Assembly (NCBI GenBank): GCA_039944535.1
Contig: JBDUYP010000007.1
Location: 62,001 to 126,000, forward strand
Direction of reading: 5' to 3'
Length of the DNA: 64,000 nt
Origin: JAMZMI01 sp039944535
GTDB taxonomy: Bacteria; Bacteroidota; Bacteroidia; Cytophagales; Cyclobacteriaceae
Part shown: one piece after another, positions 18,224 to 25,544 of the stretch
How positions within the stretch are numbered: position 1 is the first letter of the stretch
Layout of the letters: each line of letters begins with the position of its first letter
Notes under the pieces: generated by a model
Databases searched by the model: none
Told to the model about the DNA's origin: nothing
The model's input: the letters and a program-made list of their open reading frames with translations, nothing else
Position numbers and translations under genes: made by a program

Positions 18224-18880
18224 ATGAGAGTATCGCTAAGTGAAATATGGAACTTTACCGACATCATCAAAGATGAAGAGGACGGCTGGTCTTTTGCCCT
18301 ACATGCCGGTGATGCCGTGGTAGATGGCATCAACAAAGAAACGTTGCAGTTGCTTCGCGATGACAATGATTTCAATACCGAACTGCTTCCTGAGGTTTTT
18401 ACCTTTAGGGAAATTTTATGGCAGCCGGATTTAGTCACTGACGCAGCGATGAGCCTGCCGAGCCTGCGGATTTTGCGATCCTATTGCTATGAGCAGGCAG
18501 ACTCTTACGGTGCGAGCTCTAGCGAACTACATGCGCTTTATGCCAGGTTGTTGAGTGGAGTTGCTTCTGAGTGTGACAAAGGAATACTCGCTCTGGAACA
18601 AGGCGAAGCAGAGGTAAAACACGTATTGGGAGCGCTCAGAAGAAACACATTTCCTATCATCAAATTTTTCATTAGCCACCCACGAAACCGCCTTGATTAT
18701 TATCGCGACTCTGTGAACCGCCTGAACTATGCGGTGAAAATCATCATCACGCAATTCAATGGAAAATACACGGACCTGGTAGAGCCTTACTGGGAGGTTT
18801 TGTTTGATAAAAGCCAGTCTACAAAAAAACAAAAATCGGATAGGGTCGAAAATCCTTCCGAAACAATTGAAAAAAGATAG
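18224..18880 (+). CDS. Hypothetical cytoplasmic protein
   Basis: 218 residues, no signal peptide or membrane segment. The middle part is helical with many charged residues (DKGILALEQGEAEVKHVLGALRR), and the last 20 residues are a basic/acidic low-complexity tail (KSQSTKKQKSDRVENPSETI). I do not recognise a family or catalytic motif. The frame starts with ATG and continues without interruption; the opposite strand has a 120-codon frame that lacks protein-like features. It is followed after 62 nt by the VTT-domain gene and hemH on the same strand, but shares no obvious function with them. Confidence 0.72.
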   Translation: MRVSLSEIWNFTDIIKDEEDGWSFALHAGDAVVDGINKETLQLLRDDNDFNTELLPEVFTFREILWQPDLVTDAAMSLPSLRILRSYCYEQADSYGASSSELHALYARLLSGVASECDKGILALEQGEAEVKHVLGALRRNTFPIIKFFISHPRNRLDYYRDSVNRLNYAVKIIITQFNGKYTDLVEPYWEVLFDKSQSTKKQKSDRVENPSETIEKR

Positions 18881-18942
18881 TTTTGCCATTTGGCTGACAC
18901 GCCGGGTCTAACATTTCGCGTTTTTTTGAGTATATATTTTCC

Positions 18943-19548
18943 ATGAATCAATCAAAAACACCTCTGGATCAAAAACAGTCTAGTGAAAGAACGACTTTCT
19001 TTCTCAAGAACCTGATGCGAGGGCTGGTTTGGTTGGTGGCCATTGTCGGCGGTTACTATTTCTTAGAAAGTCATTATGGGTTTTCGCTTGAGACCATTCT
19101 CGGTCCTTTTTACGAAAAGCCGGCAGTCATTTTTTCATTGTTTTTAGGCTCTGAGGTTATTTTTGGCATTATTCCGCCCGAGCTTTTTATGATATGGTCT
19201 CTGCGTCATGAAGTGCTCAATTTGTACATTCAGAATATCGTGGCTCTTGCCATCATATCTTATTTGGCGGGAGTTATCGGGTACTTTATAGGTTCGCGTT
19301 TTGGTACCACACAGCTCTACCAAACTCTCAAAAAGAACTATCTGGGAAAATTTGAAAAACACTTCAATCGTTTTGGTGGTTTTCTGGTTATTGTGGCGGC
19401 ATTGACGCCCTTACCATTTTCCGGAATATGCATGCTCATGGGTGCAGTGAAGTATCCTACGAAGAATTTTCTTTATATCTCTTTGACACGATTTATTCGC
19501 TTCTCTGTTTATGCATTTATAGTTTGGGAAGCTAACATTCTACAATGA
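18943..19548 (+). CDS. VTT-domain (DedA/SNARE-associated-like) inner-membrane protein
   Basis: 201 residues with about five hydrophobic segments (near 27-42, 58-82, 92-115, 140-165 and 180-198). The sequence GYFIGSRFGTTQLYQTLKK followed by FGGFLVIVAALTPLPFSGI is the VTT/DedA pattern (re-entrant loop with G-x-x-x-G-x-x-x-G and a proline-bearing helix). Family members are membrane proteins linked to lipid flipping and envelope homeostasis. Its last four bases (ATGA) overlap the hemH start, so the two are translationally coupled. The coupling to haem synthesis is not obviously functional. Confidence 0.8.
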   Translation: MNQSKTPLDQKQSSERTTFFLKNLMRGLVWLVAIVGGYYFLESHYGFSLETILGPFYEKPAVIFSLFLGSEVIFGIIPPELFMIWSLRHEVLNLYIQNIVALAIISYLAGVIGYFIGSRFGTTQLYQTLKKNYLGKFEKHFNRFGGFLVIVAALTPLPFSGICMLMGAVKYPTKNFLYISLTRFIRFSVYAFIVWEANILQ

Positions 19549-20555
19549 GCAAAAAAGGAGTTTTATTAGTGAACCTTGGTACGCCGGACTCCACGAGCGT
19601 GCCAGATGTGAGAAAGTATCTACGAGAATTCCTATCTGACAAGCGGGTCATTGACATTCCGGATATTCCACGCTGGATGCTGGTCAATCTGATCATTGCT
19701 CCATTTCGTGCTCCAAAATCAGCTGCAGAATATCAGAAGCTTTTCACAGAGCGAGGCTCACCTCTCAAATACTATACTGAAGATCTGCTTGACCCACTTA
19801 GATCATTAGTTGGTGATGGTTATGTAGTGGAGTACGCCATGCGTTACCAGAGTCCAAGTATCGAAGCGGGTTTAGAAAAGTTGAGAGCAGAAAACGTAAG
19901 TCACATTCACGTGATTCCATTGTTTCCTCAATACGCTTCGGCCACCACTGGTTCGGTCATTGACAAGGTGATGGAGATCGTGAAGGGCTGGCAAATTATT
20001 CCTGAGATCAAGTTTACTTCCCAGTTTCTGGAGGAGGAGCTATTCATTGACACAGTCGTGAAAAACGGGAAAAAATGGATGGAGCAGCATGACTATGATC
20101 ATTTTCTTTTCAGCTACCACGGACTTCCCGAAAGACAAATCAAGAAAGGCTCTGTAGGCAACCAGTGTCAGCTGGGAGCCTGTTGCAACAAGTTTCATGA
20201 CAAAAACAGATTCTGCTATCGTGCACAGTGCTTCCACACCACGCGATTGATTGTGGAAAAACTCGGCCTCAAAGAAGATCAGTACACCACGTGCTTTCAA
20301 TCAAGGCTGGGCAAGGACCCGTGGATTCAGCCCTACACGGAAGAAACACTGAAGGAGCTAGCGGCCAAAGGGATTAAAAAAGTGCTGGCTTTTTCTCCGG
20401 CGTTTGTTTCAGACTGTCTGGAGACGACCATAGAAGTAGGAGAAACCTATCAGGAGGAGTTCATCGAAGCAGGAGGCGAGCGCTGGGATTTGGTGGAGAG
20501 CCTCAACGATGACACTCTGTGGGTCGAGTGTTTGGCGGGGATGGTCACACCTTGA
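19545..20555 (+). CDS. hemH: Ferrochelatase
   Basis: 336 residues. N-terminal GVLLVNLGTPDST, catalytic His in SYHGLPERQ (about 191) and Glu in CLETTIEVGETY (about 293) identify ferrochelatase, which inserts Fe(II) into protoporphyrin IX as the last step of haem synthesis. A cysteine cluster, C-x4-CC-x9-C-x4-C, sits at about residues 208-229, close to the catalytic His. It might bind a metal or Fe-S cluster; Fe-S ferrochelatases are known, but whether this cluster matches is not established here. Translationally coupled to the VTT gene. Followed by a 130-bp gap before the first HTCS gene. Confidence 0.95.
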   Translation: MSKKGVLLVNLGTPDSTSVPDVRKYLREFLSDKRVIDIPDIPRWMLVNLIIAPFRAPKSAAEYQKLFTERGSPLKYYTEDLLDPLRSLVGDGYVVEYAMRYQSPSIEAGLEKLRAENVSHIHVIPLFPQYASATTGSVIDKVMEIVKGWQIIPEIKFTSQFLEEELFIDTVVKNGKKWMEQHDYDHFLFSYHGLPERQIKKGSVGNQCQLGACCNKFHDKNRFCYRAQCFHTTRLIVEKLGLKEDQYTTCFQSRLGKDPWIQPYTEETLKELAAKGIKKVLAFSPAFVSDCLETTIEVGETYQEEFIEAGGERWDLVESLNDDTLWVECLAGMVTP

Positions 20556-20706
20556 TTTCAATTAATTCAGGGGTCATCACAATGGATGAATTACCATTAG
20601 TGGATTTTGAACTAAGAGGCTCATCCGCAAATTCCAACTAGATTCACAACATGCTTTCAAAATCGACTGTGGTTCTGTACTTTAGTTGCTATCACTCAGA
20701 TACCTC

Positions 20707-23700
20707 ATGCAGCAACTTAGACCAATAGCCTTTTTACTTTCGTTTTTACTAGTGCTTATTTCCCCAGCACAAGATTTAACTGTTAAAAGCATTGGCGTGC
20801 CTTTTATTCAGAATTATGCTCCTGCTGACTATGGCGGCTCTCCACAAAACTGGCAGGTCATAGAAGACAATCGAGGCGTTCTATACTTTACTAACAACAC
20901 GCAGGTATTGGAATATGATGGAAGCACTTGGAGAACCATAAAAATCCCAAATACATCCATCGTGAGATCTCTTGCGATTGATGATAATGGGCGGATTTAT
21001 GTTGCTGCTTCGGGTCAGATCGGATATCTGGAACCTGATGTTCGAGGACAAACGCAATTTGTATCCATCACTAGTAAAATCCCGAAACAGTATGCTTCGT
21101 TTGGAGACATTTATAGAATCCACCACTGGGAATCTAGCATGGTATTTTCCTCTTTTCAAAGCCTTTTTATTTACAAAAACGACACTATCCATACCGTTAG
21201 TAATCCTAAATCTTCTGGGTCAGAATTCTTTCTTACTCACCAAATAAATGACCAAATTTTTGTGAGTAATCGATCAGGGGGTCTTTTCGAACTGCTCAGA
21301 ATTGATCAAGAATACGAGTTAAAAACCATAGAAGACGGTGATTTTCTCGGAAAGGAAGGCGTATACGGGATGCTACCCTTTCCAGATGGAAACAAGCTAA
21401 TTATTACAGGCCAAGGAGCTTACACCTATGATGAAGAGACAAAGTCCTATGACTCATGGAAAACAGAGGCCGCTATTTGGCTGTCAGACAAAAGGCCAAG
21501 TGTGGCCGTTCAAATGCAAAATGGCGATTTTGCGATTGGAACACACCGCGGAGGTGTGCTCATCACCAATGGAAAAGGAGAAGTGCTTCAGGTTTTGGAT
21601 AAGCGCAAAGGTCTCGTAAATAATCTAGTGTCGGGGATTTACAGTGACTATTCCAACAATTTATGGGTCTGTACAAACAATGGTCTTTCCTATGTGGAGA
21701 CGGGTTCTCCATTTACTTTGTTGGGGTCAGAATCAGGAGTCGAGGGTGCGGCTCTGGCTTTTTTGAAATCAAAGAATCACATATACGTGGGAACAGGACA
21801 GGGTCTTTTCTATGCCAATTTAGAAGATTGGTCGAACCCTTTAATTGCAAAACCTTTTAATTTAATAGAAGGTACGGAGACTGCAATTTGGTACTTGAAG
21901 GAATTCGGGGATGTGATCGTATGTGGAGTGGCTCAGGGGGTCTACCAAATTAAGGAGGGCAAGCTAATAAGACATATTCAGGGTAGCTACATGTGGGATT
22001 TCAACGCAATGCCGGATTATCCCAATAAACTGGTTTCTGGTAGCTATTCAGGTGATGTATTTCTCTATGACATCACTGACGGTGAGCTAAAACTGGAAAG
22101 AAAGTTGGGAACTACTGGAATAGCACTGCACAATTTAATATATCAGGATGAAGGGTATTTCATTGCGGCAAATGATTTTAATGACGTCTTGACCTTTCGA
22201 ATCAACGAAACCCTCACTGCAATGGAAGAGATGAGATTTTATAGTACTGATGACGGCTTACCTGCCATGAATGGGAATACTGTATATAACATTCAAGGGC
22301 AACCTTTAGTAGGAACCTCCAATGGGATTTACAGCTTCGATTACGCCAGTAAAAGTTTCCGTGTGGAGCCTAAGTTTTTGGAAGCAACAGCGAATAAACC
22401 TATCATGGAGCTGGCAGCAGATTCGGAGAACAACCTTATGGTCACCGCCTATGACAAAACGGTACTCAAATTAGATAAGGAATACGGATTAGATTCCTGC
22501 AGTTATTGTTTCAATGATCTTGCAAGCGAATCCATTTATCGAATAGTGACATTGGATAATGAAGAGGTTTTGTTTGGTGGAGGAGAAAGGTTCATCCATT
22601 ATGACGCTAAAATCAATAAGGACTACTACGAATCGATAGCCCTCAATACGTTGATAAGATCTGTTGAGTTTATGGATGAAAAGGATTCTTTGATCTATGG
22701 AGGAGGGGATATTGGTACGGGACAAGGTATTTCCCAATACAGTTACCAGATTGACAAGTTGAGGTTCTCTTATTCGCTGTTGTCCTACAAAGATTCTGAA
22801 AGTAATGTTTACAGTTACAAACTCGATGGGCAGGATGATTATTGGTCCGAATGGTCTTCTAAGACCATTAAAGAATACACCAACCTATCACCTGGTGCTT
22901 ACGCGTTTAGTGTGAGAGGCAAAAATTTTTATAATCATGAATCCAATATTGCAACATACGCTTTTACAATTCTCGCTCCCTGGTACCTCACCATATGGGC
23001 TTACATTGGTTATTTCTTGCTGTTTATTCTCATTATTTGGGTAGCTGTAAAAACCAATGCCCGCAGACTCAAGAAGGAAAATGAAAAACTGGAATACACC
23101 ATACTTGAGCGAACACAGGAAATCCGATATCAGGCAGAAAAGCTGCAGACTCTGGACAATGCCAAATCCCGATTCTTCGCCAACATATCCCATGAGTTGC
23201 GCACGCCACTTACCTTGATCCAGGGACCTTTGGAATCTGTTCTCAATGGAAGTTTGGGTAAAGTCAATGAGACCATCAAATCGAATCTGGACCTATCCCG
23301 TGCTAGTACCAAAAAGCTTTTGAATCTGGTGGAGGAAATTCTCGACCTTTCGAAACTGGAAGCAGGAAAGCTTGAATTGAAAACAGAAGCGGTCAGGTTT
23401 CACGATCTGGTCAAGCGGATTTTCTTTACCTATCAATCATCCTATTCGGCAAAATCTATCCAATTTCAATTTGACTATCAGTTGTATGAAACAGCCATCT
23501 TCCGTGTGGACATAGGCAAACTTGAAAAAATACTGGACAATCTAATGTCCAATGCTGTGAAGTTCACAGAAGTCAATGGCTTGATCAAAATGGAAGTCTC
23601 AGGAGAGAAAGACAACATAAAAATTGAGATCTCCGATACGGGTATTGGTATTGGTGAGGATGAACTGGATCAGATTTTCAATAGGTTTTATCAAGCCGGA

Positions 23701-24663
23701 AAGGACACAAAGTACACAGGCGGCACAGGAATTGGTCTTTCTTTGGCCAAAGAACTCGCCACTCTGATGAATGGAGACTTGCAGGTGAAGAGCGAGCTGG
23801 GTGAAGGAACGACTTTTACATTGACGATCCCGATGGAAGTAGCCGTGCAAGAGGACGTGATTCTTTCTACAGCACCTAATGAAGAGGAGATTGCCTACCT
23901 GGATGAGAAGGAAACAGTAGAAGCCGATCCACTCAACCTAAAAACTGCCAAAATCCTGATCGTAGAAGACGATGATGCCATGCGCAGCTACATCAAAGCG
24001 CAGTTAGGCAGCTATTCACTCGACGAAGCGGCGGATGGATTATTGGCCATTGAAAAGTTAGAGACCAATAGTTACGACCTGGTCATTACCGATTTGATGA
24101 TGCCAAAACTGGATGGTTTGGACCTGGTGACCCACCTCAGGGCAAACGAATCCACCAGGAATATTTCGGTAATCATGCTCACCGCCAGAGCGGCAGATGA
24201 GGATATCGTAAATGCGCTGACCATTGGCGTGAATGACTACATGATCAAGCCATTTAACCCCGAAGAACTCAAAGCCAGAGTGGTCAATGTACTCACCAAT
24301 AGAATGGTAGTAGTAGCCGAAGAACAACAGCCAACTTCTGCTAATGAAAAACGGATAGCCGAAATGAAAGAGATTGTGAAGGCCAACATGAAATCTAGCA
24401 GTTTCAATGTCAGCACTTTGGCAAGTGAGGTCGCCATAAGCGAAAGGCAATTGAGCAGAAATATTCAGCAAATCACCGGACTTACAGCTGGTAATTTTAT
24501 TAGGGAAGTCAGACTCAACGAAGCAAGAATCCTGCTCGAAAACCGAACCTACACCACCATCTCCGAGGTAGCTTATGCGGTAGGTTTTGAAAAGCCCGGG
24601 TATTTCTCAGAGGTTTATTCTAAGCGATTCGGAAAGAAGCCATCAGATTACCTGCAGACTTAA
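20707..24663 (+). CDS. Hybrid two-component system (HTCS) with periplasmic propeller sensor and AraC output
   Basis: 1318 residues from the ATG at 20707; an upstream TTG (20686) would add seven non-essential residues. Order: signal segment (about 5-22), beta-propeller sensor with Reg_prop-type repeats (LAIDDNGRIYVAASG, GIYSDYSNNLWVCTNNGLSY), Y_Y_Y domain (about 680-750), membrane helix (about 761-783), HisKA with HELRTP (His 829), HATPase (about 931-1041; DTGIGIG, GGTGIGLSL), receiver (about 1081-1195, phospho-Asp 1129 in ITDLMMPK) and AraC HTH (about 1234-1316). It senses a ligand outside the cytoplasmic membrane and controls transcription directly. HTCS usually control nearby polysaccharide or surface genes. 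A tandem 21-bp-spaced motif lies 45 bp past the stop. Confidence 0.95.
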   Translation: MQQLRPIAFLLSFLLVLISPAQDLTVKSIGVPFIQNYAPADYGGSPQNWQVIEDNRGVLYFTNNTQVLEYDGSTWRTIKIPNTSIVRSLAIDDNGRIYVAASGQIGYLEPDVRGQTQFVSITSKIPKQYASFGDIYRIHHWESSMVFSSFQSLFIYKNDTIHTVSNPKSSGSEFFLTHQINDQIFVSNRSGGLFELLRIDQEYELKTIEDGDFLGKEGVYGMLPFPDGNKLIITGQGAYTYDEETKSYDSWKTEAAIWLSDKRPSVAVQMQNGDFAIGTHRGGVLITNGKGEVLQVLDKRKGLVNNLVSGIYSDYSNNLWVCTNNGLSYVETGSPFTLLGSESGVEGAALAFLKSKNHIYVGTGQGLFYANLEDWSNPLIAKPFNLIEGTETAIWYLKEFGDVIVCGVAQGVYQIKEGKLIRHIQGSYMWDFNAMPDYPNKLVSGSYSGDVFLYDITDGELKLERKLGTTGIALHNLIYQDEGYFIAANDFNDVLTFRINETLTAMEEMRFYSTDDGLPAMNGNTVYNIQGQPLVGTSNGIYSFDYASKSFRVEPKFLEATANKPIMELAADSENNLMVTAYDKTVLKLDKEYGLDSCSYCFNDLASESIYRIVTLDNEEVLFGGGERFIHYDAKINKDYYESIALNTLIRSVEFMDEKDSLIYGGGDIGTGQGISQYSYQIDKLRFSYSLLSYKDSESNVYSYKLDGQDDYWSEWSSKTIKEYTNLSPGAYAFSVRGKNFYNHESNIATYAFTILAPWYLTIWAYIGYFLLFILIIWVAVKTNARRLKKENEKLEYTILERTQEIRYQAEKLQTLDNAKSRFFANISHELRTPLTLIQGPLESVLNGSLGKVNETIKSNLDLSRASTKKLLNLVEEILDLSKLEAGKLELKTEAVRFHDLVKRIFFTYQSSYSAKSIQFQFDYQLYETAIFRVDIGKLEKILDNLMSNAVKFTEVNGLIKMEVSGEKDNIKIEISDTGIGIGEDELDQIFNRFYQAGKDTKYTGGTGIGLSLAKELATLMNGDLQVKSELGEGTTFTLTIPMEVAVQEDVILSTAPNEEEIAYLDEKETVEADPLNLKTAKILIVEDDDAMRSYIKAQLGSYSLDEAADGLLAIEKLETNSYDLVITDLMMPKLDGLDLVTHLRANESTRNISVIMLTARAADEDIVNALTIGVNDYMIKPFNPEELKARVVNVLTNRMVVVAEEQQPTSANEKRIAEMKEIVKANMKSSSFNVSTLASEVAISERQLSRNIQQITGLTAGNFIREVRLNEARILLENRTYTTISEVAYAVGFEKPGYFSEVYSKRFGKKPSDYLQT

Positions 24664-24704
24664 ACTCTGTACAAAAAACCCCTTAATTGGTTTTGCATCG
24701 GTTG

Positions 24705-24741
24705 AAATGTCCGGTTTCTGGAAGTTAATGTCCGGAATTTG
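24705..24741 (+). promoter_or_regulatory. Tandem AraC-type operator, site 1
   Basis: Two direct repeats, AAATGTCCGGTTTCTGG (TGTC at 24708) and TTAATGTCCGGAATTTGG (TGTC at 24729), spaced exactly 21 bp. This is two helical turns, the spacing of AraC half-sites. The second copy runs into TTTG (24738-24741), a possible -33 element, with TTACAG about 20 nt further. The same motif pair occurs at 28548/28569 and 39439/39460. Binding by the flanking HTCS regulators is inferred. Confidence 0.55.
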
Positions 24742-24769
24742 GCTATTCAATGCTTCAACTTTACAGAAG

Positions 24770-24936
24770 TAAATCCAATAAGATCATACTGTGATTTTAC
24801 ACAATGCCTAAAATATATTGGGCAGTCAGGGTTTCAACTTGTCTATGGGCAGCTTCGAGAGAAGCTGCATTATTTCAAATACCGAAGGTCAATTTACCGC
24901 TGTGCTTAAACCTGCTCTTGGGCAGGTTTTTGTTTT
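24770..24936 (+). ncRNA. Candidate small RNA downstream of the first HTCS gene
   Basis: Between the tandem motif with its possible promoter and a strong intrinsic terminator lie about 165 nt with no convincing gene. A perfect hairpin GCAGCTTC GAGA GAAGCTGC (24849-24868, GNRA tetraloop) and the terminator hairpin suggest structured RNA. The 5' end is a guess (about 24770). An ATG at 24804 opens a 125-codon frame running through the terminator, with low-complexity, cysteine/tryptophan-rich sequence that I reject as a gene. Confidence 0.35.
24908..24936 (+). terminator. Intrinsic terminator
   Basis: AAACCTGC TCTTGG GCAGGTTT: 8-bp stem, 6-nt loop, followed by TTTTGTTTTT-type run. It reads on the plus strand, 245 nt past the first HTCS stop, and may end either that transcript or the candidate small RNA. 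Confidence 0.8.
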
Positions 24937-25544
24937 TAGGGAGAGTCCCTGAAGGAGGGTGGGCGTCCACCATCGGCGTGAACGACACGAGGCATGTGGG
25001 TTGCCAGCTTTTAAAATGTCTTAATAGCAAAACTGATATTAAGAATACGTTTGAACTTAGTATTTGCTCGGGGATTACCACAAAAACAGGACATTTTACC
25101 GTGCAGCGAAGGCCATGTGGGTTTAGCGGGAAGTGTTGTTTTCGTTGGTGGCACCTTTTTCTTGCTTCTTCTTTTGGGTGAGCAAAAGAAGAAGAGTAAG
25201 CTCCTGGAGTGTAAGGTCTTCAATACTTGATAAATCCCATTAACCCACAGAAATATTGCTTGATTCCAGAAGCTTTCGCAAGAAAATGGTTTTTTGCCGG
25301 ATTTGTTGTAAAAACAAGGTTAAATGAAACAAGGTCTTTACAGGAAAAACAAACCTCCACCAACACTTCAGTGGTATGTAGCTGAACAGGTTTTGTGGGA
25401 CCAAAATATTTTGCTGATAAGCAGTTGTAATCTGCAAATTATCTACCGAATCGAGTTGATTTTAAATTATCTTAACAGTAAATGATTTAACAGGAAGACC
25501 CCTTTAATGATAGCTATTACACAGCCTAACCGACATTCGCCCGA
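24937..25544. other. Gene-free stretch between the two HTCS genes with a long inverted repeat
   Basis: About 600 bp without a credible gene. The clearest structure is a perfect 12-bp inverted repeat, CTTCTTCTTTTG / CAAAAGAAGAAG, with a 6-nt loop at 25165-25194; similar short palindromes occur as dispersed elements in Bacteroidota as far as I recall. A small palindrome AGGGA/TCCCT lies near 24937. Short frames on both strands are low in complexity and lack protein-like features. The last 300 bp are AT-rich and probably contain the promoter of the second HTCS gene, though I cannot fix its elements. Confidence 0.5.

Noticed and set aside
24804..25181. 125-codon plus-strand frame between the HTCS genes
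   Set aside because: It runs through an intrinsic terminator, has repetitive Leu/Cys/Trp-rich sequence and no family-like motif.
25011..25223. 70-codon minus-strand frame near the long inverted repeat
   Set aside because: Highly basic, low-complexity translation of a palindromic repeat; no protein features.
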